Part shown: positions 24,005 to 32,441 of the stretch, piece after piece | How the letters are laid out: each line of letters opens with the position of its first letter | Numbering within the stretch: the stretch's first letter is position 1 | Assembly (NCBI GenBank): GCA_937873655.1 | Contig: CALMYQ010000209.1 | Span: 1-32,557 of the forward strand | Direction of reading: 5' to 3' | Length of the DNA stretch: 32,557 nucleotides | DNA from: an uncultured Lewinella sp. | GTDB lineage: Bacteria > Bacteroidota > Bacteroidia > Chitinophagales > Saprospiraceae | Notes under the pieces: model-generated | Databases searched by the model: none | Told to the model about the DNA's origin: nothing | Seen by the model: the letters and a program-made list of their open reading frames with translations, nothing else | Program-made: the position numbers and the translations under genes

Positions 24005-25438
24005 ATGATAGGAAGAAAAAACGAGCAAAAAAGGATTCAGCGCCTGCTCGAGTCAGACCGTTCGGAGTTTTTGGCGGTTACAGGCAGAAGGAGGGTCGGT
24101 AAAACCTTTTTGGTTGACTCCCTTCTGAGAAATAATTATTGTTTCAGCATGACGGGTATCCAAAATGGGAACCAGGAAACGCAATTGGTCAATTTTGCCA
24201 TAAAACTGGCGGAATACGATGGATCATTGGCTCCTAAAAAGCCTGAAAATTGGCAGATCGCTTTCCTGCAATTGAGGGCTTATTTAAAAACCCTGGACAG
24301 CAATAAAAAACAAGTGATCTTTATTGATGAACTTCCCTGGGTAGCTACGCCTAAATCAGGTTTTATTCAAATCCTGGCTCACCTTTGGAACGATTATATC
24401 TCGAAAGAATCCCATTTCATTCTGGTCATTTGCGGATCAGCCACGTCATGGATCAGTCAGAAAATTATAAACGATCCCGGCGGTTTGCACAACAGGGTGA
24501 CGGAAAACATTCACTTATACCCCTTTACCATTGCTGAAACGAATGCTTTCTTGGAAAGCCGGGGCCTCCGGTTCTCCAATCAGGAAACCGCAAAGATATA
24601 CATGGCCTTGGGAGGTATTCCTTTTTATCTTGAGCATATCAGAAAAGGAGAAAGCTTTGCCACTGCTATCGAACGGATCTGTTTCTCTCCGACGGGAATA
24701 TTGCACAATGAATATGATAATCTTTTCAAAGCGCTGTTTTCGAATGCGGAAATGCATCAGCAAATAGTAGCCGCACTCTCGAAACGGCATTATGGGATGA
24801 CCCACAAGGAAATTTTGGAACAGATTGGAATGGAACGACCGACAGGATCCTATAAAAGGGCTTTCGATGAGTTGATAGTCTCTGATTTTGTGATGGAAAA
24901 TGTCCCTTTCGGCAAAAAGAAACGAGGCTCCACCTACCGTCTGATTGACGAATTCTCTGTTTTCTATCATCGCTTTATTCAACCCAATCGAAAATATACG
25001 CCCGGCATTTGGCAACATTTGGCAGAAAGCCAGTCCTATAAAATATGGGCTGGATATGCTTTTGAAACACTGTGCCACAAGCATATTCATGCAGTTAAAC
25101 AGGTGTTGGGGATCTCTGCAGTCTACACGGAGATAAACAGCCTTAATGTACCCAATTCATCTGTGCAGGAAGGATTTCAAATTGACCTGTTGATTGATCG
25201 AAAAGATAATGCAATCAACATTTGTGAAATAAAATTTCACAGCGGCCCCTTTCTCATAAGTAAAGAATATTATGAAAAACTAGTAGCCCTCCGCCAGCGG
25301 TTCATAGACTTTACCCATACCCGAAAGCAGGTTTTCCTTACCTTTATTACCAACTACGGCATAGTTCCAAACAGCTATTCGAAAGAAATTGCGGATGCGG
25401 AGATCGACTTGGAACAACTTATGGAAGCAGCGGGATGA
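24005..25438 (+). CDS. AAA ATPase with DUF234/PD-(D/E)XK-like C-terminus
   Basis: This 477-residue protein belongs to the archaeal-type ATPase group (STAND-like AAA proteins with a C-terminal DUF234 domain). Walker A is GRRRVGKT (27-34) and Walker B is VIFIDE (104-109). 'VICGSATSWI' (141-150) is a sensor-like strand. A winged-helix-like region, 'YGMTHKEILEQIGMERPTGS', covers about 263-282. The C-terminus shows a PD-(D/E)XK nuclease pattern with D394 in 'FQIDLLIDR' and E408-x-K410 in 'ICEIKF'. Function is unknown for most members; mobile-element, defence or toxin roles have been suggested. The gene is AT-richer, with different codon preference from neighbours (AAA, TTT, ATT instead of AAG, TTC, ATC), which suggests transfer. 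A triple-repeat palindrome lies directly upstream, and the next gene starts 16 bp downstream. Confidence 0.85.
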   Translation: MIGRKNEQKRIQRLLESDRSEFLAVTGRRRVGKTFLVDSLLRNNYCFSMTGIQNGNQETQLVNFAIKLAEYDGSLAPKKPENWQIAFLQLRAYLKTLDSNKKQVIFIDELPWVATPKSGFIQILAHLWNDYISKESHFILVICGSATSWISQKIINDPGGLHNRVTENIHLYPFTIAETNAFLESRGLRFSNQETAKIYMALGGIPFYLEHIRKGESFATAIERICFSPTGILHNEYDNLFKALFSNAEMHQQIVAALSKRHYGMTHKEILEQIGMERPTGSYKRAFDELIVSDFVMENVPFGKKKRGSTYRLIDEFSVFYHRFIQPNRKYTPGIWQHLAESQSYKIWAGYAFETLCHKHIHAVKQVLGISAVYTEINSLNVPNSSVQEGFQIDLLIDRKDNAINICEIKFHSGPFLISKEYYEKLVALRQRFIDFTHTRKQVFLTFITNYGIVPNSYSKEIADAEIDLEQLMEAAG

Positions 25439-25454
25439 CCACTTAAATACCGGT

Positions 25455-26417
25455 ATGAACAAAATAAAGATCTCCACCGCCCAATTCGAGAACCGGAGCG
25501 GGGATAAAGCTTACAACCTGTCCGTCATTGAGCGACTGACAGCAAAAGCCGCCGGAGAAGGCTCGCAGGCGATCGCTTTCCATGAATGCTCGATCACCGG
25601 CTACACCTTTGCCCGCCACCTTTCAAAGGACCAGATGCTGGATCTGGCAGAATTTATTCCGAACGGGCCCAGCCTGGAAAAATTGGCGGAAATAGCCCGG
25701 AAAAACGAAATTGCCGTGCTGGCGGGGCTGTTCGAAAAGGATGAACACGACAACCTGTTCAAAGCCTATGTCTGCGTAGATCAAAACGGCCTCGTCGCCA
25801 AATACCGCAAATTGCATCCGTTCATCAATCCGCATATCTTGCCCGGCGACCGTTATTGCGTATTTGATCTTTGCGGTTGGAAATGCGGCATCCTCATTTG
25901 CTACGACAACAACATCATCGAAAATGTCAGGGCCACCAGATTGCTGGGCGCCGACATCATTTTTATGCCGCACGTGACCATGTGCACCCCCTCCACGCGG
26001 CCCGGCGCCGGTTTCGTGGACCCGGAATTATGGAAAAACCGGGAAAACGACCCGACCTCGCTGCGCCTGGAATTTGACGGCATGAAAGGCAGGGACTGGC
26101 TCATGAAATGGTTGCCGGCCAGAGCGTACGACAACGCTGTTTATACCGTCTTTTCCAACCCCATCGGCATGGACGACGACCAACTGAAAAACGGATGCTC
26201 CATGATCATCGATCCGTTCGGGGATGTCCTCGCGGAATGCCGCAGTTTTGACGACAGCTTTGTAACCGCCACCCTCACGCCGGAAAAACTGACCCAGGCG
26301 GGCGGACACCGGTACCTCAACGCCAGACGGCCGGAGCTGTACGGAGATATTATTGGACAGCCGCACCGGGCGGAACAGCAGGTGGCCTGGTTGCATTCGG
26401 ATAAAAAATCGCTTTAA
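25455..26417 (+). CDS. Carbon-nitrogen hydrolase (nitrilase superfamily)
   Basis: This 320-residue cytosolic enzyme has the complete catalytic triad: E44 in 'FHECSITGY', K119 in 'YRKLHPF' and C149 in 'ILICYDNN'. Such enzymes hydrolyse amides, N-carbamoyl groups or, less often, nitriles. The substrate here is unknown. An in-frame upstream start (25389) would overlap the ATPase gene by 50 bp and add a basic, unrelated peptide, so ATG 25455 is preferred. GC content and codon use return to the window's norm, unlike the ATPase gene. The close spacing (16 bp) may therefore result from insertion of the ATPase next to it rather than shared function. Length is normal for the family. Confidence 0.88.
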   Translation: MNKIKISTAQFENRSGDKAYNLSVIERLTAKAAGEGSQAIAFHECSITGYTFARHLSKDQMLDLAEFIPNGPSLEKLAEIARKNEIAVLAGLFEKDEHDNLFKAYVCVDQNGLVAKYRKLHPFINPHILPGDRYCVFDLCGWKCGILICYDNNIIENVRATRLLGADIIFMPHVTMCTPSTRPGAGFVDPELWKNRENDPTSLRLEFDGMKGRDWLMKWLPARAYDNAVYTVFSNPIGMDDDQLKNGCSMIIDPFGDVLAECRSFDDSFVTATLTPEKLTQAGGHRYLNARRPELYGDIIGQPHRAEQQVAWLHSDKKSL

Positions 26418-26575
26418 TATTCGGATTTCTCCCTGAATTGCGGCATTTATGCTATATTGCATATAATTGTCAGGTCCAACCATAATAGTCAGATAGCTCA
26501 AAACAACATTGGCTCCCCTTTTCATCCCCGACGGATTGCATTGAGTATTGAATTGCACACCTATAAAAAATAATT
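26418..26575. other. Intergenic region, no clear promoter
   Basis: This 158-bp stretch is AT-rich and includes a small inverted repeat, ATGC...GCAT, around 26449-26462. I see no TAnnTTTG box, terminator or ORF. It must hold the promoter of the large secreted protein if that gene is expressed on its own. Confidence 0.4.
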
Positions 26576-29281
26576 ATGCTGAACAAAGCGAATAATTTAC
26601 CCATCAGATTTTTTGGGATGACCTTGGTTTGCCTTCTTTGGAACGCATTTTCCGCACATAGCATAGATGGCGGGTCGAACACATTACAGTATGTCTATGA
26701 GATCAAGCTTAGTGCAGATCAGAATTTAAGTGCGAATGCGCAGGTCAATATCATCCTCAAGGGTCACCTCGGCAGTTCGCAGCAAGTTTCCCTTCAAAGC
26801 CTCTCGCAACCCGGATCGTGGCCCCTGGCAACCGGAAAAACAAGCCGCTTTACCCTTTCTCTAGCGGAGCCCCTGGGCGAGTTAATCAGCTTGACAACGG
26901 AAAGCAGCCCGGGATCATCTGCCCACCTGACAAATATTTCTTTGACCGGGGAAAAAGGAGAATCATACGCTGCGACCGGAAATATCAGCCTGCAGGCTCG
27001 CAAAACGACCTATTTCTTTTTCGATCATTCAAAGCTCAAAGAAATCAGTGCCAGAACCAAACCCGCTATTCCGGACATAAATCAATACATCAACGCCCAT
27101 CCGAAGATTGCCGCGGCGCTGCAGTGGCAGCCCCCGACCGGTAATACGCCGATTGCCTATCCGGATTGGCCGGCCGCTATGAAAGTTGAATTGGCGAGGT
27201 ATTACAAGTGGTTGAAAAACGGAAGAAACTTTGGTTTCCTGGATCCGCCAAGGCTGGTCAATGTTTCGGATGCTTCCGGCATAACCGTCATCAATGAACG
27301 GGATGCCCGGCAATTCTATCTGGGAAATGTAGCCCGAAGCATTTTTTCCGAAACCCAATTGCCCTGGTCCTTGGATGATCTTTCAGAGGAAAGCTTGTCC
27401 GTACTTTTTGGGGTCAATTCATCCTATGCCCCTCACTATAGATTTCCTGCAGGCCAGTATGCCGCGATCCAGAGACATGATAACGCCGATGAACAGATGG
27501 CAACCGTGCCGGGGGATGCATCCCTTAATTACCACCATTTGGAAGAATTGGGCATGATTGGCTCAACCAGGTTGGAGACGATTGCCAACCTTTGCAAATG
27601 GATCAATGAGAATTGCACGCATATCGCCGGTACAATCACATTAAATGGGCAGGGTTTTTTTAATCAATACAGCTACCCTTCCGCCCCTACTGCGCATCAG
27701 ATTTTGAAAGGATATGACAGGCCGGATGGAGATTATAAAATGGCCGGATGCGGCGGAACGGCCCGTTTTGTACAACAACTGCTGAGGACCGTCAATATTC
27801 CGGTTGAGGTTGATTATTCTTCCTATCATGCCCAACTGAAGTTTACCAGCGAACAACTTGCCATGTCTCATGGGGACGACCTCTACGGGAACACCATTAA
27901 TTATCAGGATTTCCCTGTGGAAGATCTGCTGATCCCTGAACAACTGTTCCTTGATTACTTCAATTCGGATGTTCAGGTAGGCAAGCAATCTGAGATCGTG
28001 AGGGGCAAGTTGGACGGTCTGAACTGGCCTGGTCGAACCAAACTGCCGGTGATGGCAAGTTCCGACCCGGATGTTATCGCCTATTATAAGTTCAAAACCG
28101 ACGGAAAGGAATCAATGAATAGAAGTTCGGAAATTCACGGCGAATTTGATGATGGGTTCTTGGTTCAAAGGTGGTCGTCAGGTATTAAAGGGTTATCCGG
28201 TGATTTTAGAACCGAAGACTTCTGCATTCGTTTTTTCTTCATGAGAAACTATAATACGGACGTTTTGCTAAAAGCCGCATCGGGTGCTATGTCCATCTCG
28301 GTCGACCATCGGGGGCTTGTATTGAATATCAATGACGGCCTGTCCAAAAAGGATTATGTTCATTATTTGTCCGCTCAGATCCCGGATGAAAATACATGGC
28401 ATGATATCATGATCAACGGCGGCAATGAATCCGGCATTATTCGGGTCCTGCTTGACGGGCATATCATCAGTGAGCTTAAACTGGAGAATGGGTTAAGGTT
28501 AAACCCGGATCCGGATGCCTTCAGCAACTGGGATTTTGGCAGCGGCAACAAAGGATTGAAAATGGCCTCTTTGTACTTCATCAAGCGGTCATTATCCGCA
28601 GATGAAATGTTTCGTTTTACAAAACGTACAAAAGATGGAGGCGTGGGAACGCCGAAATTGGTCAGCGGCTTCAAACCCGGGCGTCCGCAAAGAGAAGACC
28701 GGTATTGGGCCCTTCGCGGCATGATGCCGGTCGAGGCGCCTGCAGGCTTAGAGGAGGTGCTCTGGGTCTTGCCTCAAAGAAATCCGTATACAACAAAACT
28801 ATTGAGGTTGGATATTGTACCCAAATTAGAACTGCCCGATAGTTCGGATACCTGGATCATTGCTGAATATGTAGGCGTTGTCGTGGATGAACAAAGACAC
28901 CTTACTGCGCCGCTTCAGGAATTGCCCCAGTCAACCCAGGATTATGTTTTAACAACATTGGGCATTACCGAACCGCCCGAACCGCCTGCTCCCCCCCTGA
29001 AAGCCAGGGATAAGTATGCCTATTTATTGCCGGGGCTTCCGATTCAGGCGCCTGCGAATGAGAAAAGCAGAACCTGGTCGGTGGTTGAAAGCGGTATAGT
29101 ACGTAGATTTGATGGGGTTTTTGAAAAACTGGATAAATCTGGCAGGTATCAGGAAGTTGCGCCTGATCGTCCGGACATATGGGTCGAATTGGTGAGTGTC
29201 TACTTTGAAAAAGGGAGCAACGTACCCTTGCAAATGTTGAGCCAGGAAGACCAGGATTATATCCTTAACGGGATAAAGTAG
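26576..29281 (+). CDS. Large secreted multidomain protein: PLAT-like, transglutaminase-like, LamG-like
   Basis: I do not recognise this 901-residue protein as a whole. A signal peptide (about 1-29) leads a beta-rich region (38-128, 'YEIKLSADQNLSANAQVNII...GELISLTTES') that looks like a PLAT/LH2 domain. Residues about 325-440 look like a transglutaminase core: C392 in 'MAGCGGTARFVQQLLRTVNIPVE', H418 in 'SYHAQ' and D434/D435 in 'SHGDDLY' as a candidate triad. Residues 499-682 resemble a LamG/concanavalin fold, with 'TWHDIMING', 'VLLDGHIISE' and 'SLYFIKRSLSADEMFRF'. Two C-terminal repeats (about 703-797 and 808-900) each start with a '(R/K)DKY/RYW...P(V/I)(E/Q)APA' strand and end in 'Q-DY(V/I)L'. 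A Pro-rich linker (799-807) joins them. It may crosslink or cleave cell-surface polymers. Base composition is AT-richer than most neighbours. Confidence 0.75.
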   Translation: MLNKANNLPIRFFGMTLVCLLWNAFSAHSIDGGSNTLQYVYEIKLSADQNLSANAQVNIILKGHLGSSQQVSLQSLSQPGSWPLATGKTSRFTLSLAEPLGELISLTTESSPGSSAHLTNISLTGEKGESYAATGNISLQARKTTYFFFDHSKLKEISARTKPAIPDINQYINAHPKIAAALQWQPPTGNTPIAYPDWPAAMKVELARYYKWLKNGRNFGFLDPPRLVNVSDASGITVINERDARQFYLGNVARSIFSETQLPWSLDDLSEESLSVLFGVNSSYAPHYRFPAGQYAAIQRHDNADEQMATVPGDASLNYHHLEELGMIGSTRLETIANLCKWINENCTHIAGTITLNGQGFFNQYSYPSAPTAHQILKGYDRPDGDYKMAGCGGTARFVQQLLRTVNIPVEVDYSSYHAQLKFTSEQLAMSHGDDLYGNTINYQDFPVEDLLIPEQLFLDYFNSDVQVGKQSEIVRGKLDGLNWPGRTKLPVMASSDPDVIAYYKFKTDGKESMNRSSEIHGEFDDGFLVQRWSSGIKGLSGDFRTEDFCIRFFFMRNYNTDVLLKAASGAMSISVDHRGLVLNINDGLSKKDYVHYLSAQIPDENTWHDIMINGGNESGIIRVLLDGHIISELKLENGLRLNPDPDAFSNWDFGSGNKGLKMASLYFIKRSLSADEMFRFTKRTKDGGVGTPKLVSGFKPGRPQREDRYWALRGMMPVEAPAGLEEVLWVLPQRNPYTTKLLRLDIVPKLELPDSSDTWIIAEYVGVVVDEQRHLTAPLQELPQSTQDYVLTTLGITEPPEPPAPPLKARDKYAYLLPGLPIQAPANEKSRTWSVVESGIVRRFDGVFEKLDKSGRYQEVAPDRPDIWVELVSVYFEKGSNVPLQMLSQEDQDYILNGIK

Positions 29282-29340
29282 GGGAAATGAGAAAAGATCC
29301 CGACCCCGATGCAGCGTCACATTAAAGCACAAATATAAAA

Positions 29341-29913
29341 ATGAAAGGGATATTGGTCTTGGCAGCCATGCTGGCTGTTTGGTCATGCAATAACCGGCCG
29401 CAACCTGAAAACCAGGGCTTCGAATACGCAGAAATCACGGATTCTCTTCCCGGGGATACCCTTTTTCGGGTCCCGGGCGACACATACGAGATGGGCGAGG
29501 ATTTCGCTTACATCAACCAGAAAGGCGATACCATTGTCCCGATGGGACGCTATGGGCTCAGCTTCACCGATACCATCACCACCTTCGGGATCGTCATCGA
29601 CAGATCTTCCGGAAATAATGAGCTCATCGCCATCAATCCGCAAGGTCATCGCCTTTACGAGGTTTTCTGGATCGATAACGGCCCGGACTACCTTTCCGAC
29701 GGCCTTTTCCGGATCATCCGCAACGGCAAGACCGGCTACGCCGACGCCTCCGGCAAGATCGTCATCCAACCGCAATTCACCTGCGCCTATCCCTTCGAAA
29801 ACGGCCGGGCCAAAGTAGCCCTCGATTGTAAAACGGTAACGGATATGGACCATTTCGTGATGGAAAGCGACAGCTGGTTTTATGTGGACAAGCAGGGGAA
29901 TAAACGGGATTGA
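29341..29913 (+). CDS. WG-repeat-like lipoprotein
   Basis: This 190-residue protein has a lipoprotein signal ending VWSC, with C16 as the likely lipidated residue. The mature part carries WG-like beta repeats. The clearest is 'GLFRIIRNGKTGYADASGKIVIQPQFTCAYPFENGRAKVA' (about 121-160); a degraded earlier unit is 'DFAYINQKGDTIVP', and a last one is 'WFYVDKQGNK'. WG repeats have no known common activity. It starts 59 bp after the large secreted protein and could be co-transcribed with it. The absence of a -7 box in the gap agrees with that. Confidence 0.8.
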   Translation: MKGILVLAAMLAVWSCNNRPQPENQGFEYAEITDSLPGDTLFRVPGDTYEMGEDFAYINQKGDTIVPMGRYGLSFTDTITTFGIVIDRSSGNNELIAINPQGHRLYEVFWIDNGPDYLSDGLFRIIRNGKTGYADASGKIVIQPQFTCAYPFENGRAKVALDCKTVTDMDHFVMESDSWFYVDKQGNKRD

Positions 29914-29960
29914 AAACTTAAATGCCTGCACCTGCCAATTGACATTGACACGTATATTGT

Positions 29961-29998
29961 GGGGAATCCCCTGAAAGACTGAATACCGGGAAATTCCC
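29961..29998. promoter_or_regulatory. Two short palindromes before the permease gene
   Basis: GGGGAATCCCC (29961-29971) and GGGAAATTCCC (29988-29998) are odd-length perfect palindromes, 27 bp apart start to start, within the 143-bp gap before the FtsX-type gene. The similar GGGAA/TTCCC half-sites and near-integral helical spacing suggest a paired protein-binding site. No -7 consensus is clear here; TATAATTG nearby (about 30008) is the closest. Confidence 0.35.
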
Positions 29999-30056
29999 TG
30001 CCTGATTTATAATTGCGACAGATGATCATGGATCACTCCACCTAGAACTGTTTTTT

Positions 30057-32441
30057 ATGCGCATAAAAATCGCCCTCCGCACCCAACTGCGTTACAAATG
30101 GTTTACCCTTATTCATTTATTGGGTTTATCTCTGGGGATCGTTTGCAGCCTCATTATCCTGATCTATGTGGAAAGTCACCTGAGTACAGATACCCACCAC
30201 ACAGATGTCGACCGGATCTGCCGCGTAGTCCTGGAGATCGAAACACCCGAAGGCAGCACGGAGTACGAAGAGGGCTCGTCGTTGCCCATGGCTGACGCAC
30301 TTGCCAGGGATTACAGCCAGGTGGAGGCAGCGGCTTTTTGCATGAAGTTTTATACCGCCCCGACCATTACGGTCCAGGCCCGCGGAAAGAAAGACAAGTA
30401 TAAGGAAGCCGATATCGCCGCCTACGCGGACAACGGGTTCTTAACCCTGTTGGATCATCAATTTCTGGCCGGTGATAAGGGATCCGCCCTGATAAACCCG
30501 CTGACGGCAGTGCTATCCGAAAAACAGGCCCTCAAATATTTCGGCACTACCGATGTGGTCGGCCGGGTACTGAACATCAACAACAACAAAGACCTGACCG
30601 TTACCGGTGTTTTTGCCGATCAAATGGCGGCCTCCGATTTTGCATTCGACCTCCTGGTCTCGCTCCCGACCTTGAAAACCCTGAATCCCAATTACCAGGA
30701 TCGCAATTTTTCGTGGGTAGGCAGCAACAACTGGACCTTCGTCAAACTGAGAGAAGGGACCGCCCTCCCGGAAATGAATCGCGCCATGGATCAATTTTCG
30801 GAAAAATACCTTGGGCCGGACCTTGCCCACTGGCATTTCCATTTTCAACCGCTCGCTGAGGTCCATTTCGATCCCCGTTTCGGCGGCATTGTCCGCAAAT
30901 CCCTGCTTTGGGTGCTGCTCGGGGTTGCGCTGACCCTGTTGATGGTGGTGAGTGTGAATTATATCAACCTGTCGGTCGCCCAATCCCAACAACGGGCCAA
31001 AGAGATCGGTATCCGGAAATTTCTGGGGGGGAGCAGGCGCCAGTTGTTCCTTCAGTTCATGCTGGAAACCGGTATCCTGGTGTTGACAGCCGTCGGCCTG
31101 GCGGGTGGCATCGTTTCGGCTGTTTTACCCGCTGTGAACGGCTGGCTGCAAACGGACATGTCCCTGCTGCGACTGACCGAACCGGACAACCTGCTTTACT
31201 TGTCCTTGTTCACGGCCGGACTGACCCTTCTGGCCGGCTATTATCCGGCGGTTTTGTTGTCCGGTTTCGATCCGCTCAAGGCCCTTGCCGGCCGGGTAAG
31301 CGGCGAGGCAGGCGGGGTAGGGCTCCGCAAGGCCCTGATCGGATTCCAATTTGTGATCGCCTTCTTTTTCCTGACCAGCTCGGTCATCATTGTCGATCAG
31401 GTGAAGTACCTGGCCCGGGTTGATACCGGTTTTGTCAAAGAAGCGGTCATTACGCTCAATATTCCGAGGCGCGAATTGATCCGATTGCGCACTTTTCGCG
31501 ATGAAGTAGCTGATTTGCCGCAAGTCACTGCTGCCAGCCTCCAGAATCAGGCGCCGATGTCAGTGGCCAACGAAGGCGGATTCATCCGGTACGATAACCG
31601 GTCAAAATTCGAGGATTTCCTTGTCCGCGACCGCTGGGCGGATGACCGGTTCGTACCCACGTATGATCTGAAGCTCGTCGCCGGCCGAAACATCGTGCTG
31701 CGCGATTCAACAACGGAGGTGCTCGCCAACGAAGCCCTGCTCAAAAAACTGGGAATCGACCGACCCGATGAGGTGTTGAACAAATCCATTTTTATGGACA
31801 ATTCGGTGATGAGCGGAACGATCGTCGGCGTGGTCCGGGATTTTCACCACCGATCCCTGCAAAGCGCCATCGAACCGGTGGTTATCTACCCTTTCCCCCG
31901 GATTTTCAATCAGCTCGGCATCCGGCTTTACGGCAACCGGTCCGACCAGGCCATACGGGAAATCGAAAATCTGTGGACCCGCCATTTTCCGGATGACGTA
32001 TTCCAGTTCACTTACCTGGACGAATCCATTGCCGGCATGTATCGCATAGAACAGGTGACCGGCAAGCTGATGAGCGTTTTTTCGGCGGTTTCCATTGTGA
32101 TCTGCCTGATCGGGATACTCGGATTGTCGGTATTTTCTACCCTGCGGCGCACCAGGGAGATCGGCATCCGGAAGGTATTGGGCGCCGGCGCAACCCAGAT
32201 CGTTGCCCTGTTGAGCCGGGAGTATACCGGATTGTTTGGGATCGCTTTTGTACTGGCATTGCCCCTGACCTGGCTGGCCGTGAGCCGTTGGTTGGGTGAT
32301 TTTGCCTACCATGTTTCACCGGGCTGGCCGGCATTCATTGTACCGGGATTCTTATTGGCAGCGCTTACCCTGGCCCTGATCGCGGGGCAATCGTTGAAGT
32401 CGGCTTTGCGAAACCCGGCTGAGGCGGTAAAGGAATCCTGA
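30057..32441 (+). CDS. FtsX/MacB-type ABC transporter permease
   Basis: This 794-residue inner-membrane protein has the Bacteroidota double-FtsX layout. The first membrane segment is at about 17-38. A large periplasmic MacB-PCD domain (about 40-275) follows, then three or four segments (about 280-450). A second periplasmic domain spans about 450-675, and three C-terminal segments end the protein. The coupling motif 'RAKEIGIRKFLGGSRRQL' appears after the second membrane segment. It recurs as 'RTREIGIRKVLGAGATQI' near residue 700, showing the internal duplication. The ATPase partner is not in the window. Related proteins export antimicrobial peptides, lipoproteins or act as mechanotransducers; the substrate cannot be told. 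The start ATG follows a TTTTTT run and is the first in frame. Confidence 0.9.
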   Translation: MRIKIALRTQLRYKWFTLIHLLGLSLGIVCSLIILIYVESHLSTDTHHTDVDRICRVVLEIETPEGSTEYEEGSSLPMADALARDYSQVEAAAFCMKFYTAPTITVQARGKKDKYKEADIAAYADNGFLTLLDHQFLAGDKGSALINPLTAVLSEKQALKYFGTTDVVGRVLNINNNKDLTVTGVFADQMAASDFAFDLLVSLPTLKTLNPNYQDRNFSWVGSNNWTFVKLREGTALPEMNRAMDQFSEKYLGPDLAHWHFHFQPLAEVHFDPRFGGIVRKSLLWVLLGVALTLLMVVSVNYINLSVAQSQQRAKEIGIRKFLGGSRRQLFLQFMLETGILVLTAVGLAGGIVSAVLPAVNGWLQTDMSLLRLTEPDNLLYLSLFTAGLTLLAGYYPAVLLSGFDPLKALAGRVSGEAGGVGLRKALIGFQFVIAFFFLTSSVIIVDQVKYLARVDTGFVKEAVITLNIPRRELIRLRTFRDEVADLPQVTAASLQNQAPMSVANEGGFIRYDNRSKFEDFLVRDRWADDRFVPTYDLKLVAGRNIVLRDSTTEVLANEALLKKLGIDRPDEVLNKSIFMDNSVMSGTIVGVVRDFHHRSLQSAIEPVVIYPFPRIFNQLGIRLYGNRSDQAIREIENLWTRHFPDDVFQFTYLDESIAGMYRIEQVTGKLMSVFSAVSIVICLIGILGLSVFSTLRRTREIGIRKVLGAGATQIVALLSREYTGLFGIAFVLALPLTWLAVSRWLGDFAYHVSPGWPAFIVPGFLLAALTLALIAGQSLKSALRNPAEAVKES

